Shown in pieces: positions 22,101 to 34,095 of a stretch of 64,000 nt of DNA. Location: assembly GCA_036850595.1 (NCBI GenBank), contig CM072156.1:6689441-6753440 (forward strand). Direction: 5' to 3'. Each line of letters begins with the position of its first letter. Position 1 is the stretch's first letter. This DNA is from Rhyacichthys aspro. Taxonomy: Eukaryota > Chordata > Actinopteri > Gobiiformes > Rhyacichthyidae. The position numbers were made by a program, and so were the translations under genes. The notes beneath the pieces are model-generated. The model searched no databases, was not told the DNA's origin, and worked only from the letters and a program-made list of their open reading frames with translations.

Positions 22101-22575
22101 TGCATTAGATTAGTTAAAGCATGTATTCCTATTGAGGCACACCAAACTAGAATCACAAATGAGAACAGACTGTCAGACTGATGTCATCGACAGAGCTTAC
22201 TCTTTTATCACATAACCTATAGAGAAATACCAACTCAATGACAGCTCTGTTGTGGAAATAGGGAAGTCACAGAGGCCTGTTGCTCTGAACTGAATAAAGC
22301 AGTAAAAGACACGACGGCACTTTTATGAAAATCAACACTTTCCTTAAACCGTGTACTATTAATGTATAATTAGAGCTACATTTGACAGCTAAAAAAAACA
22401 ACATATTTAGACGTAAAGTGATCTACTTCACAAATGCTCACTCCCGCCCATTAGGCTCGCAACGCCGACAAGGTGTGTTGTCTTCGTAAGTTTGACTCAT
22501 ATTTCCATAACCGTTCCCGTAGCCTGTTTTTTTAGTCTTACCTGGTTTGGCCGGCTTGGGAGGGGGCTTCGACAT
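16165..22575 (-). CDS. ostf1: Osteoclast-stimulating factor 1
   Basis: OSTF1 is a small cytoplasmic adaptor with one SH3 domain and ankyrin repeats. In mammals it binds Src-family and motility proteins and promotes osteoclast formation indirectly. Coding exons in transcript order: 22542-22575, 20583-20629, 19499-19549, 19268-19331, 18905-18958, 18659-18766, 18067-18116, 16783-16861, 16486-16584, 16165-16223. All introns are GT-AG and phases join to 214 aa, the same length as human. The protein opens MSKPPPKPAKPGQVKVF. The SH3 domain spans about 12-71, with ALFTFDPRT, DELYFEEGD, NWWKGTCRGRTG and PSNY. Ankyrin repeats follow, with LHEAAKRGNLSWL-like (here MHEAAKRG), TALYWGCHGGHKDVVELLL and TALHAAAWKGYSDIVEMLL. 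An acidic tail, EEYLDDEDSD, ends the protein. It is head-to-head with nmrk1, as in human 9q21. Confidence 0.97.
17003..17300. mobile_element. Decayed interspersed repeat in ostf1 intron 7
   Basis: The edge reads TACAGTACTGTGCATACG (near 17002). It is followed by CTAAATCAAATCAATATTTG (near 17114), a TTTGCCTGAAAAC stretch and GAAGGAACTGGGTAG. From memory, this order matches a dispersed repeat common in fish genomes that begins ACAGTACTGTGCAAAAG. Point changes are many, so it is an old copy. Confidence 0.4.
19978..20235. repeat. Simple tandem repeat rich in ATTAGYATT words, ostf1 intron 2
   Basis: The core at 20015-20077 is three copies of a 21-bp unit beginning ATTAGTATCTGCATTATT; the first two are identical. 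On both sides the sequence dissolves into diverged ATTAGTATT and TTAGCATTAG words. It reads as a low-complexity array grown by slippage. Confidence 0.8.
20630..22541 (-). other. ostf1: ostf1 intron 1
   Basis: This is a 1.9 kb intron in the 5' half of the gene. The 20508-20825 and 20665-20871 open frames overlap exon 2 in other frames and are not genes. I see no recognised repeat or exon; it may hold regulatory sequence, but nothing specific stands out. Confidence 0.6.
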
Positions 22576-23576
22576 TTGCAAATCTAAAAAAGAAAAGAAA
22601 ACACAAAGTTCCCAAAGTTATTCTGTGCAGAAACGTCGCTGTACAAAAGTTACACACACTTTTGCTATCACTCCCAATGAGGAAGTGGAGTACAGCAGTA
22701 CACCAGGCGGAAGGTCACTCTGCGCATGCGTACAGCTGAACCTGTATTTACTAAGTAGGTGATGTGTCTAGTCATCTAAAACTGCACCAGCTTCAAACAA
22801 AAGCAAATTAAGTACATTTAAGGGATCCGTTTAGAGATCTATCCGTTTAAATAAATCCTTAGACTTTGTTTTGAGTCTTTTTAACCGTCGTTTCTTTTGT
22901 GATGCAGATATTGAGTCACTTATGTTGTATATTAACCTAAGTATAGTAAAGCTTAATGACTACCCCAAGACTTTATATTTACTGGAGTTCACAAAAAGGA
23001 CATTGTTTATTTATTTTTTTAAAACAACTTCCTCTCATTACACCAAGAACTTCGCCACCTCTCATCTGTGATTTTTTGGCAAGAAGACACGCTGTAAATA
23101 ATACACATTTTTTGTGTATTTGTCATCATTAAGATTTATATTTACACATCTACTTACATCACAACATATTATGACGACTTTTTTGTGTTCATGTATGTCT
23201 TTTTTCACTTTATTGAAGTAGAGGACATCAGCCATCACAGAATTTGCAAGCAACACATTTACATACTCTTGTCTCAATAAATATAATAATATAATAGAAG
23301 ATAAATTAATATAAATATAACAAAATGAGTTCTGAAAAAATATTAGTTAAAGCAAATAATATATAATATAATATTTTGATGTACACGGTTTTTATTTCCG
23401 TGGTGGGCGGGGCTTATTTATGACGTAGAAGGCAAACAACGAATCACGAGAGAGCAACAACGGAAAAGCGTTACAGTTAAAATTTCTTCTGCTAACGTGA
23501 ACGTAGTTTGTTATCGTAGTAGTACAACTCTGTTTTATAGCCGAAAGTTTTTAGAGAGCTGCAATAAGAAGCTGAA
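22576..23576. promoter_or_regulatory. Divergent promoter region shared by ostf1 and nmrk1
   Basis: About 1 kb separates the two start codons. The ostf1 side carries GGAAGTG (ETS-like, 22681-22687) and TGCGCATGCG (NRF1-type palindrome, 22721-22730). The nmrk1 side carries GGGCGGGGC (GC box, 23405-23413) and TGACGTA (CRE-like, 23421-23427), about 160 bp before its ATG. The middle, about 22800-23390, is very AT-rich and carries no evident promoter motif. This suggests two separate core promoters rather than one bidirectional one. Confidence 0.65.
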
Positions 23577-26391
23577 ATGAAGACAGTGATTGTGGGAATT
23601 GGAGGGTAAGTTAAAAAAAAATGGTTAAAAGGGAAGAATAGTGGTATTTGACCTTTTTGGGCTTTTTGGACTGTGTCTTCATTGAGTCAACATAACATTA
23701 CATAAGGATTTTGACCTAGCTTAACTAACAGTATGTTGTTTTAAATAATTAAACACTTTTTGTAGTTTATCAGTATATCACATGAATGCTGAAAAATATA
23801 AAGAATAATCATAGCTGAAAAGGCAATATGGCAAAGTAGCTGTGCACCAAGACACTAACAAATAAGTGCCAAAAATCATGTGACAAAGACTGATAAGAGA
23901 TGACCACTTTGTATAGATCCTATGTAGTTTTGGTGTTCTGTGTCCTATATATCATTATCTAAATGTTGTAGTAGCCTAGTGAGCTTTATATCTTTGCAAA
24001 TTTCAAAATAACATTAAGGAATTAGCTCTAACTACTAAGTGTAAAGCCTTGTCTGACACCTTATTTAACTGTTTGTTTCCCATTGACCAGGAGGTTATAT
24101 AAATGCAGGAAAAAAATGTAATCTTAAGTGAAAAGGCAACAGTCATGGCAAAGTAGCTCTGCACCAACACTGACAAATCTAATCAGCATTTGAAACAGAA
24201 GTGGCGACAGAGACTGATAAGAGACATGGTTGTAAACAGGACTTTAATAAATACTGAGATCTGCAAATAAAAAGCTTAACAGAGGAAGTGACAGTCTGGC
24301 GAAAACATGTTCTGCATCTGTCTATAAGCATTTTATTGTTCCTAGAGCAAATGTGGTACAATTCACACAGATACATGCTGTGGGCATAATCGTATTATAC
24401 TAACTGAACTACTTTTCACTTACCCCAATCCAATCATTTTACAAGCGTCATGTTAAAATGTTCCTCTAGTTGCAGTATTAAAAATAGTAATGTCATCAGA
24501 AATCTTTTTTGTGATATGAGACAAGTCTTGATGATGCCAAATCACTGAATCAAATCACATAAAAAATTTTGAAATCCTTTCTCTCTGAATTGACCGGTTA
24601 CACCAGTGCAACCAGTGAAAAAGTGAATTTAAAGCCCCAGCCTAATTGAGTGTAAAATAACAATTCTGTTCATTCTAAACTATATACAAAACTGATTTTT
24701 GAATATCTTTATGACATCAGTGGATTGTAGAGCTTATGATGAGTGTATGAATGTCGTCTGTTTTAGGATGACAAACGGAGGAAAGTCGACTCTTGCAAAC
24801 AGACTGCAACAGCACATACCCAACAGCTGCGTCATTGCTCAAGATTCATACTTTAAGGTAGGGCGGCTTCAAATGTCACATGAATTTAATGTGTGGACAT
24901 AGTATTTTTTTACGTGGATAATTTTTTTTAATACTGTAGGATGACTCTGTGGTCCCAGATGATTCAAATGGATTTAAGCAATATGATGGTGAGAGATCAG
25001 CTTGTGCTAATCCTACAATAACATAAATGTATCTGTAATTATTTTAATGTGGTGTTCAGTCCTCGATGCTCTCCATATGGACCAGATGATGTCTGACATA
25101 GACTCGTGGAGGAGGGACCCTGATTGTTTCCTGAAAGATCGAGGCTTGAGACCAATGCAAACATCTTCGTCGAATGGTGATAAGGTGTTTGTGTTGATAG
25201 TAGAAGGCTTCCTCATATTTAACTACAGGTACAGGCCACAAAATCATCTGATATTACATACAAAGATTATGTATAAAAGCTAAGACACAAACAGGGACTG
25301 TGAACATTTAGCATTTCTAGTTAAACACAGCGCAAGCATCAGACAAAAGACAAGCGAGGACAAACAAGATGGCAGCAGGTGAACCCCAAATAAAGTATAT
25401 CTGTTCATATTTCTGATTGTTTTAATTCAGCTGCAGCTCCAACAGGAGAGGCAGCCTATTTTTGTTCAGATAAGAAATTTAAAACAAGAATCTTTGATAT
25501 TTAGATCTTAAATAAATGACCTTTTTAACATATTAACAAAGTGTCTCTCTAGTGTAAGTCTATCCCAGCAGCTTTGGGCCTTTTGCGCACAGACCAAACA
25601 TTTAAATCTACATGAACTACTGACTGTAAATTTCCCATTGGTGTGATTATTAGAGTAATATTTGTGGGAAAGTGTAGGGTCCCATCACCTGGGCATATAA
25701 GGGTTAATTTTTGTAAAGTACATCTAGTGCAAATGTGGTTTCAGATCCTACCAGGTGTTAATCTGAAGCGTAAGGGTGTAAGGGCTGTAAGGGCTTTCTG
25801 TGTTCCAGTTTTCTAGTTTTCTTTGCAGATATGAAAGTAATGTCTCGTAACTGAATATGTGTGTTTTTCAGGCCTTTAAATAAATTATTCGATAAAAGAT
25901 ACTTTATGGAAATACCTTATGATATTTGCAAGATGAGACGAAGGTAAGAGTGTCCTTCAGTGTAATACATGTTCACATTTTAAGGGTTGAATGGTATAAA
26001 TTGTTGTCTACATATTTTACCACAGTTCACGAGTGTATAGTCCCCCTGATCCTCCGGGATATTTTGATGGACACGTGTGGCCGATGTATCTGAAAAATCG
26101 CAAAGAAATGGAGGCCATGGTGTCAGACATCAGTGAGTTTCTCAACAAAAATAATATGTTGATGACAGTAACCACTGGGCATTTACATTTACCAAACTTA
26201 ACCCAAATGACATGTATTTTCAGTATTTTTAGATGGGCTGCAGGCAAAGGAGGAGCTCTTAGATTCTGTCTATAAGGATGTTCATCAAGAAACAGAAAGG
26301 CTCAGAGGTAAGGTGGTACTAGATGATGTTGTTTGCCATATTGTGTTTATGAATAACCTCATTTGGTGTTTCTTTTCCAGCTAGAGACTGA
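23577..26391 (+). CDS. nmrk1: Nicotinamide riboside kinase 1
   Basis: NMRK1 phosphorylates nicotinamide riboside to NMN in the NAD salvage pathway, in the cytosol. Coding exons: 23577-23605, 24767-24857, 24940-24988, 25060-25228, 25872-25943, 26026-26132, 26224-26307, 26381-26391. All are GT-AG and join to 203 aa (human 199). The protein starts MKTVIVGIGGMTNGGKST; the P-loop is G10-x4-G15-K16-S17. Asp36 in CVIAQDSYFK matches the catalytic Asp. EGFLIFNY and RVYSPPDPPGYFDGHVWPMY are the other family signatures; the latter belongs to the lid and substrate region. The last coding exon holds only three full codons plus the stop. Exon 1 is short and splits the P-loop codon for Gly10. The pairing with ostf1 is conserved with human. 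Confidence 0.96.
23814..24229. repeat. Diverged direct duplication in nmrk1 intron 1
   Basis: Two segments, about 23814-23905 and 24127-24229, share the order AAAAGGCAA, TGGCAAAGTAGCT, TGCACCAA, TGACAAA and GACTGATAAGAGA. They are about 310 bp apart and clearly related, with indels. The unit is not a known family to me. Confidence 0.7.
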
Positions 26392-28283
26392 AATAGGAAG
26401 AAAACTGAGCATTGCTGCTTCTTTTTTTATAAGGATTTTTTTCACCAGGTTGAATATAAGGACCAAAGCTAGTGCTATGTGTAAATCTGTTAAGTGCATA
26501 TTTTTTATGGGATAGAAAAGCTGACATTCTCTGAAGAAAAAGGAGTATATGACCAAAATAACTGTGAATCATCCTAAAGTATGCAATCTATTACAACTGC
26601 CTTTTTCACATTGCACAATATCTATCCTAATTTTGTATTTTAACTTTACATTTCATATCTGTTTCCACATTAACTAACGTAACACTCACATAGAATATAA
26701 AGAATGGAAATTAAATGTAAAAAGATTGACAGAATGGTATCGTTGCATTGTCATTAGTCATATTTCATGGGTCAAAGGAACTGTTAAGGCTCAAAATAAA
26801 TGCTGCGATTTGTCTCCACCTGGTGTTTACTATGAACTATGAATCTCTGGATAAATATCATTGGGCTGCCTTTACTGTCGTAGTCAATAAATATTAATAA
26901 AATAAGCTCTTGCATTGTGTATGGCTAAGCAAACAACAAAAGAAGCAAAGTGTAACATTAGGCATAGCAATAAATACACATAATATAATACAAATTAGTC
27001 AATAATTAGTTAAAATATGACATTAAACCTGTAATCATAAGCTAAGGTAAAAAGGTGAATGAGGTGAGCACCATAAAAACAAAAGAATACTTCAATATGT
27101 TTAGTCTGGACTCGTGGATCTATCAATAATCCAGTACTACTTGATCTCACATGTTTGGTGACTGAAATTGCTGAAAATACTGACTACTGATTTACAGTTC
27201 AGGCAGATTTGTGCATGTTTTCAGCTCCATAACTATTCATATTTTTATTGATTTTTTTAAAGGTCTGGGTCAAACAGTTTCAGTTCCCGGGCTTCCAAAT
27301 AGATGCTTCCTTGTCAGAACAAAATGGAGCAGCATCAGCCGTGGCACAGACACAAAAGGCTTTTTAAAAAAACCTGGGAGGAAGAGAATTTCTTTTCATG
27401 CAGAAGATTTTTGAGTTTGACCCATGGCCCACTAATATATTTCCATTTTGGCCTACCGACATGAAAAGTTTAGGTACTCTTGACCTTTACCTATGAGTTA
27501 CTATTTATTTGTGCATGGAAACACTGAACATGGGCAGAAAAAATGTTTAGTTTTATATAAATTCTGGCAGAGTCATAAAACATTGAGTGAGTAGAAATGC
27601 AATAAAAAAGTGCAGGTATATACAGTTATGGTCATTTTTCAAACAGCACAACCACAGTTACTTCACTCTGTGCAAAACAAACATGAGACACAGGACTAGA
27701 CTCAATTCAAACTATCCTATATTATGTACATCTGATCACTGAGGTTCTCATCAGCTGATTTCACCTCACAATTGTGGAAACTCGCCACTTCCTATTGAAG
27801 ATGGTTTCTCAGAACTATGCAAATCCAGTCACCTTATAATAACCTGCATTAAACTTGCAATTTATCTATGTATATATTTTACAATTGAAATAGCCCTGTT
27901 TCTTTGTGCAAATGGCTTCCTACTCTCTACTATAAATAGAAAACTATGTTTCCAAACTACAAATTAAAACCTGTTTGACGGCACCGACTCCATGACTGTC
28001 TCAATACCTTGTGTGATTGCTAAACACCTCTTCTGTTTTCACACACACTGAAAGGCGCTCTCAACATTTCACCAAAACTCCACACTGTCAGCAGAATATC
28101 TGTTTGCTTCAGCATTTGACTTACTTGACCGGCATGTGCAGCGCAGGAATGTAAGTCTGGGTATTCCTGACTTCCTTCTACTGTCCATATCCTCTTCTGA
28201 CAGAACCTATAAACACCTCTGCAGCCTTTGTCAGTCATTTTTTCCCTCATCTTACCTGCTGAGCTTCACATCAAGACGAAAAC
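26392..28283. other. nmrk1 3'UTR and nmrk1-ggh intergenic region
   Basis: The nmrk1 3'UTR probably ends after the AATAAA at 26795-26800, which is followed by a GT-rich stretch. The remainder, to 28283, must include the ggh promoter and leader. No clear core motif, repeat or exon was seen. The open frames near 27211-27414 and 28020-28333 overlap on both strands and look accidental. Confidence 0.55.
26795..26800 (+). terminator. Likely nmrk1 polyadenylation signal
   Basis: This AATAAA lies 404 nt after the nmrk1 stop. It is followed within 30 nt by a GT-rich segment (TTTGTCTCCACCTGGTGTTT), as expected of a cleavage site. Confidence 0.6.
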
Positions 28284-31200
28284 ATGGCAGCTGCGTTTAT
28301 GTGTTTGCTCTTTATCTGTCTCTGCCACGTTGAAGCTATGCCGACTGCGCTCAGCAACAAAAACACTCTGAATGACAGGCCTGTGATTGGTGAGTAACTT
28401 ACATTTGTGCCAGCATTCATAGATTAAACAAACAAATAACCTTTGGGTGTTCTTTGTTTTTGTGACACAGGTATTTTGACTCAGCTGGTGTCAGATGATG
28501 TCATGAGACCTTTCGGCAGGACTTACATTCCTGCTTCTTATGTGAAGTATATCGAGTCTGGAGGCAGCAGGGTTATGCCTATCAGGTGGGTTGCCAGGTT
28601 CAGATGCAGTCTAGAGAATATAACGAGATTTGTCAGGCTTCAATGTGTCTTCAGAGGTCCTGTGTTTTGCTATTGATTCAAGTATTATTGTAAATGACAC
28701 TAAGCACCGCTTCAGAAATATGGAAATCAACACCTATCTAACGACACATGTAATGTTTACACAGGAGACAATTGTATTGCTATGTGAACATTGAATTGAA
28801 CTGTTTATTTTGACTTTTGTGTTCTGCTGGACTAATGTGACTCAAGTAACTACATTGCCCAATGAAATACTTGTGTTTTCACATTTTCACATATTTGTCA
28901 TTCATGTTACTTCCACTGAACATCTGTTTAAAATATGGATCCAGTTTAGGCTGTGAACAAATGTCCAGGCCTACATTTTGTAACTATATTTTAATGGTTA
29001 TAAAACTACAAATAATATAATATACTGTATTATGGTTTAATTATTTTATTACGTGAACTGCATAGTGTATATTGTAAAGGTGAAAAGCCCATGCATATAG
29101 TACATGCATAAGCTATATACATACGCATACACACACACACCTACACACGCACACACACACACACACATACAGACATACATAGGCTACATACATACATACA
29201 TACATACACATACATAACATACTTATTATCAGGCTGTTCAAGCATGACAAAACCTATATCAACACTTTTTTGTTCACGTAAGAAAAATGTGATAATTTTA
29301 AAAAGTGGTAATTACGCCCATGCATACCTTCAGACATACAAAACAAAACTACTGTTAACCCCTGTTATTGTCCATTCACAGACTGACTCTTACCACAGCT
29401 GATTATGAAAGTATTTTCCAGAAGATAAACGGGTGAGTTATACTGTTGTATATGAATGCACTGGAATGTGTAACGTCTACAGTTTCCTGAATCTGCTTTA
29501 ACTTTGTGATATGTGCTTAGGCTGCTTCTGATTGGTGGAGCCGTAGACTTAGAAACTTCAGACTTTGCCAAGGTGGCCAAGATTTTTTACAACCTCGCTC
29601 TGAAGGTTAGTAAAAAAAAAAACAACACCTGTGTGATCTGCATTATACTCCTTATTTTTATTGTGCATGTCTTTAAGATGTATGTATTTATTTCAGCTTG
29701 TGTGTGTGTGTGTGTGTGTTTTTGTGTTTTAGGCCAATGACGCTGGAGACTACTTTCCGATCTGGGGCACATGTATGGGCATGCAGCTTCTGTCTGTGCT
29801 GGTGGCCGGTGAAAATCTACTGACGAACACCACAGCCGAGAACAGAGCCATGCCTCTGAACCTTACTGCAGGTGATTACTGTGATGCAAAATACTTATCT
29901 TCTACAGTTACTTGATGATAAAGTCCCTTTGTTCATGGAGGGATGTGTTTTTGGCCTTTTTGGCGACATCTCTTCACCTTTTTAGCACATCTAAACAACT
30001 ATGGAAACCTGTGGTGTCATACTGTTGTCCATGAACAAACCCAGTGAACAGATGTTGATCACTTAAAAAAACTTAAACAAAATCAGTTTAGTTTATTGCT
30101 TGCTGAAGGTTTAGGGCACCTTCAGCAAGAATGTGTGCTCAAAGAAAACTTCTCCTCCAGCTATGCCCAGTAATGAAACAAAAATGGCATCTTTGATTGT
30201 TTAAATGGAGCTTTACATGTTTTTTTCCCCAGATTATGCATACAGTGTCATTTTGAGGTGTTTATACACTACTGAGAGTATAGTTTTGGCTCACATTTTA
30301 CACAATTCTCCTTTTTCTAAGTTCATAGGCCTTTTATCCAATGTGCATGTTCTGAATCCTACCAGATGGTGTCAGTAGAGACAAAGCAGATGCCTTTGTT
30401 GTCCTCAGTTCAAAAACTTGTAACAATGAAAAATATCCAGATGTAATGTTGCTGTTCTGTGAAGCCCTGTTAATAGTTTTGATGGTAAGCTTGATTTTTA
30501 TTCCCCTCAATGCTGTTTCTCTTTTGCCTGCAGAAGCCTATGCGAGCAGGATGTTCCAGGGTTTTCCAGACACTCTGATGAAAGCTGTGACTCAGGAGCC
30601 TCTGACTGGCAATTTCCACCACTATGGACTTACAATAGAGGTACAAGGCTTTAAAAGGTTTCTATTGTGACACATTCACTCTTATTACTGTAACATAACT
30701 GCATCTGACATATGATCTTACAGACTTTTCAGGGAAACGAGAAGCTGCAGGAGTTTTTCACCATTCTGTCGACAAACACTGCTGACAATGGAGCTCACTT
30801 TCTCTCAACCATAGAAAGTAAACCCTCCTCTCACTTCACTCATAATTTATATCTGCTACAGTAACATTCATATAGGATAATTCATTCATTATGTATCATT
30901 TCAGGCAAAAAATATCCCATCTACGGGGTACAATGGCACCCTGAAGTGAACCGTTTTCAGTGGGACAGTAAACTGAACTATCCTCACTCGCCTCATGCAG
31001 TTCAGCTGTCCTCTCTGCTGTCTGAGTTTTTTGTCAATGAAGGTAAGAGAGTAAAACAGCAATTAAAAGGGATAATTCAATATTTTGTAAATAGGGTTCT
31101 GGATATGGGATTATATGGGCTGCTATTATATTCTCTACAGTAGCGGTTCACAAAAATAATCATATCTACCATTTATTATATATTGACCTGGATGATTAAT

Positions 31201-32433
31201 AACCCCAATAGACAAATCATTACATTTATGGATGCATGATTGCAAATTGCTGCAAACTATTCTTGCTATATATTATATATTAATATTTAACAAATTGCCA
31301 TATGAGCTTCTGAGTTTTACAATGAACTGAACAGTCAAACGTCACCACATCCATTTTTACTTTAAAATCTAAAGCCTCACAGTCATTTTAATGGTTCCTT
31401 GACATAAAACATGGCCAACAGTTTGTGGTTGTCAGTGATAATGAAAAAATACTGCTTTTAAACAGAGAAAAGAGCAAGAAAATCACAGTAAAAGTAAATG
31501 ATAAGTTAAGAATTGTCAAGGATCACTAAAAGGGAACAAAACTGTGACAATAATAATCATAATTTGGCAAAAAATGAGGTCATGATTCTTTTGGTCTTGG
31601 GGAAACACTGTTCTACAATTTACAGTTGCCGGCACACTGCCAGTTTGGAGAAGCACAACATCACATAAACTAAATCAGGTACTGCTCTGAATGGGATTCA
31701 GTGAAAATGGATTTTAAATGCTTAACATTTAAAACACTGAGGTACTTCAGTGAACTACTTCAGAGGATATTTCCACAACAGATGTTGCTGAGAAACAGCC
31801 CATGTTTTGGTTCAGACGGCCCCCACTATGAATTGTCATGGAATTTTTATTGTGTGTTTTTACTGACCCTATAGCAGTCATACATTGAACAAAGCCTGTG
31901 TAAATACTCCTGTCTGCTTCTCCAAACTAGGACTGTTCTTAAGGCTATACACTGCAGAGAATAAGTTACCTATCCCTAAGTATCCCATCGCCCATTTTAA
32001 ATACTGGACTATCCCTTTAACAGTTCATAAATACATTTCTTACATTTTAAACAGACTTTATAGCTGCAGACTTAGGCTTATATAGTTTCATTACAGCCTT
32101 AGATGCATATTTATCTCAATGTAGAAGTCAATGCATTTAATAAATCAGGTTACACCCTTGTGGAACAATTGGACATTCTTACATAACAAGACTAATACTG
32201 TCATAAACATAACAATGCTTTATCATTTCAATAGCACATGCCCTTAACGTCTAATTTATAGCCCAGCTGTGTGTGACTCTGTGCTATTCCTGTGACTGAT
32301 GATGTTTTGTTTAGGAAGGAGAAGTTTACATCACTTTGAGCATCCTGAGGAAGAGGCGTCCTCGCTCATTTACAACTACACGCCTGTCTTTGCTGGAAAC
32401 TTCACAGGATATGAGCAGATCTATTTCTTCTGA
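28284..32433 (+). CDS. ggh: Gamma-glutamyl hydrolase
   Basis: GGH is a lysosomal and secreted peptidase (class I glutamine amidotransferase fold). It trims poly-gamma-glutamate from folates and antifolates. Exons: 28284-28389, 28471-28585, 29382-29432, 29521-29605, 29733-29871, 30534-30640, 30724-30817, 30905-31042, 32315-32433. They join to 317 aa (human 318). The N-terminus is a short hydrophobic signal peptide (AAFMCLLFICLCHVEA). The nucleophile is Cys133 in WGTCMG and the catalytic histidine is His244 in YGVQWHPE. Other hallmarks are IGILTQ, YVKYIESGG, FPDTLM and LHHFEHPEEE. N-glycosylation sequons are visible (NTT, NLT, NYT, NFT). All introns are GT-AG. Intron 4 holds a (TG)n tract just before its acceptor. 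Confidence 0.97.
29110..29220. repeat. (CA)n / (CATA)n compound microsatellite
   Basis: A compound tract of CACACA and ACATACATAC words lies in ggh intron 2, about 160 bp before exon 3. It is interrupted by CTACACACGC and AGACATAC. Confidence 0.85.
29697..29722. repeat. (TG)n tract ahead of the ggh exon 5 acceptor
   Basis: About ten TG units run into a T-rich stretch and the AG acceptor at 29731-29732. The tract forms part of the polypyrimidine region of this short intron. Confidence 0.85.
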
Positions 32434-32582
32434 GATTGCGGTGTGTGTGTGTCGGTCTGAGTGGGAAATCATGTGTGTGTTAGTGTCAGTGTAATGTAAT
32501 TGAATGACGGTAACTTGAGTTACTTATTGCTGAGTGTGTATTTTTTGACGGAGTTTTTAAATATGAAGTATATTATGGCATA

Positions 32583-32588
32583 AATAAA
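32583..32588 (+). terminator. Likely ggh polyadenylation signal
   Basis: This AATAAA is 150 nt after the ggh stop and is followed by a T-rich stretch (CAGGTCTTTTTATTTG). Confidence 0.65.
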
Positions 32589-32705
32589 CCAGGTCTTTTT
32601 ATTTGAATATGATATAGTACAAACGGGAAGGAAACCTATTACAATGGGTGCTGAAAAAGGGGTCTTTCTTTGTGTTTTCATAGCTTTTCCTGCTTAACCA
32701 TATTG

Positions 32706-33800
32706 CACTCTGTTCCCTTTTATGGTTACATTTATTTAAGTCAATAAATCTTACAAAGCAGGGTTGCACCATATATCATGATATCAACAAGCGCAGTATC
32801 TATAGCCCTTATACCTTGAATCACAATAATATGGTTTTCTTTGTGACAAACATTCACTGTGTATGTTAAAATAATTGACCAATCAGAGCCTTTAATCAAA
32901 CTGTGATGCCAAAAGGCTGTGGCCCAAAATTTATTCAAGTATTGCAGGTCATAATATTCAAAATAGTTATTATAATCACATATATTTTCCCATATATCCT
33001 ACATTAAGCAGAATTATTATATAGCAATCAAGGCACAAAAGAAACATTTTATTGTTTGGTCTGTGAATAAATCTCACTGTTTTCACGTTAGACAGTGTTC
33101 ACAAGTCTCCATAGTCAACGCCATAGAATAACTGGCCAATCAGAGCCCTAAAAACCAAAAGGGAGTGGCCCCAGTGTTAGGAGTTAATCCACTTTGCCAA
33201 AGGGCGAATTCAAATATTGCAGGTCATATAATTTACACAATATTCAAAGTAGTTCACATAATCACATACATTGTCCTACACAATACAGATTTAATACATA
33301 GCAGTCGAGGCACAATCAGGGCACAATGGCTTCGAACTCCCACATTCACAGTGTTCAAGTCCATTTCTAATGTTAGGAAAGGTCTTTCAACTCCAAATAC
33401 TAACTTCGTATACCTTTAAACTTAGCTCCGTGGCCGCACACTCTGTTCCCTTTTATGCTCACATTTATTTAAGTCAATAAATCTTATAAAGCAGGGCTGC
33501 ACAATATATCATGATTCAACAGTTGCTATTATGAGTTTATAGACTTATTATGGTCTTTCACTCCATGTATTTCAACACAATTGGCCAATCAGAGCCTTAT
33601 ATAAAACTGTGATGCTATACCAAAAGGGTGTGACATTAATATTAGGAGTTATTCCACTTTAACTCTGCCAAAGGGGGCATTTATAGGCTACGCTGCAGGT
33701 CATATCTTTCTTTATTCAAAATAGTTTTAAAAATCTCATATATTTTACCTTTTATGCAGCATCGCTACATATCAGTCAAGACACAATTATTTTTAGTTCC
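32706..33800. repeat. Three diverged copies of a repeat, probably hAT-like
   Basis: Copies lie at about 32706-33040, 33085-33320 and 33439-33800. The first and third open with the same run, CACTCTGTTCCCTTTTATG, then TTTAAGTCAATAAATCTTA, then CAGGGYTGCACMATATATC, 733 bp apart. All three share CCAATCAGAGCC, AAAAGG, GCAGGTCATA and a CAGTCAAG- or AGTCGAGGCACAA-type end. The GGGCTGCACAATAT edge is also found inverted at 4445-4460. Confidence 0.75.
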
Positions 33801-34044
33801 ATATCCACTATGTCCAAGTCAATATTTAAGGTATAATTAAGCTCTCACATTAGGAATTGCATTCTGTGTCTGATAAAAGACCTGTTGTAAATATGTAAAA
33901 TCAATAGAAATAGGAAGAAACAGCTTTTATACTTGTCTCCATGGCCTCATAAACTCCTGGCCTTTCTGTAATGTTAATTAATTGATCACTTTTTAAATCA
34001 TAAATGCGAAATGACAGTGAAGGACTGGCGCTGACCCGTGCGGT

Positions 34045-34095
34045 CTTGTGATTGGCCGAGCTTCACGTCAATCACCATCACGGGGGCGGGACTAG
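34045..34095 (+). promoter_or_regulatory. Candidate rnf122 promoter elements
   Basis: About 420-460 nt before the rnf122 ATG lie GATTGGCC (inverted CCAAT, 34050-34057), CACGTCA (34064-34070) and GGGGGCGGG (GC box, 34082-34090). They are closely spaced, as in a TATA-less CpG promoter. Confidence 0.55.

Noticed and set aside
24940..25228. Frameshift or pseudogene in nmrk1
   Set aside because: The single-frame view breaks here, but joining GT-AG exons 24940-24988 and 25060-25228 gives an uninterrupted kinase with all key residues.
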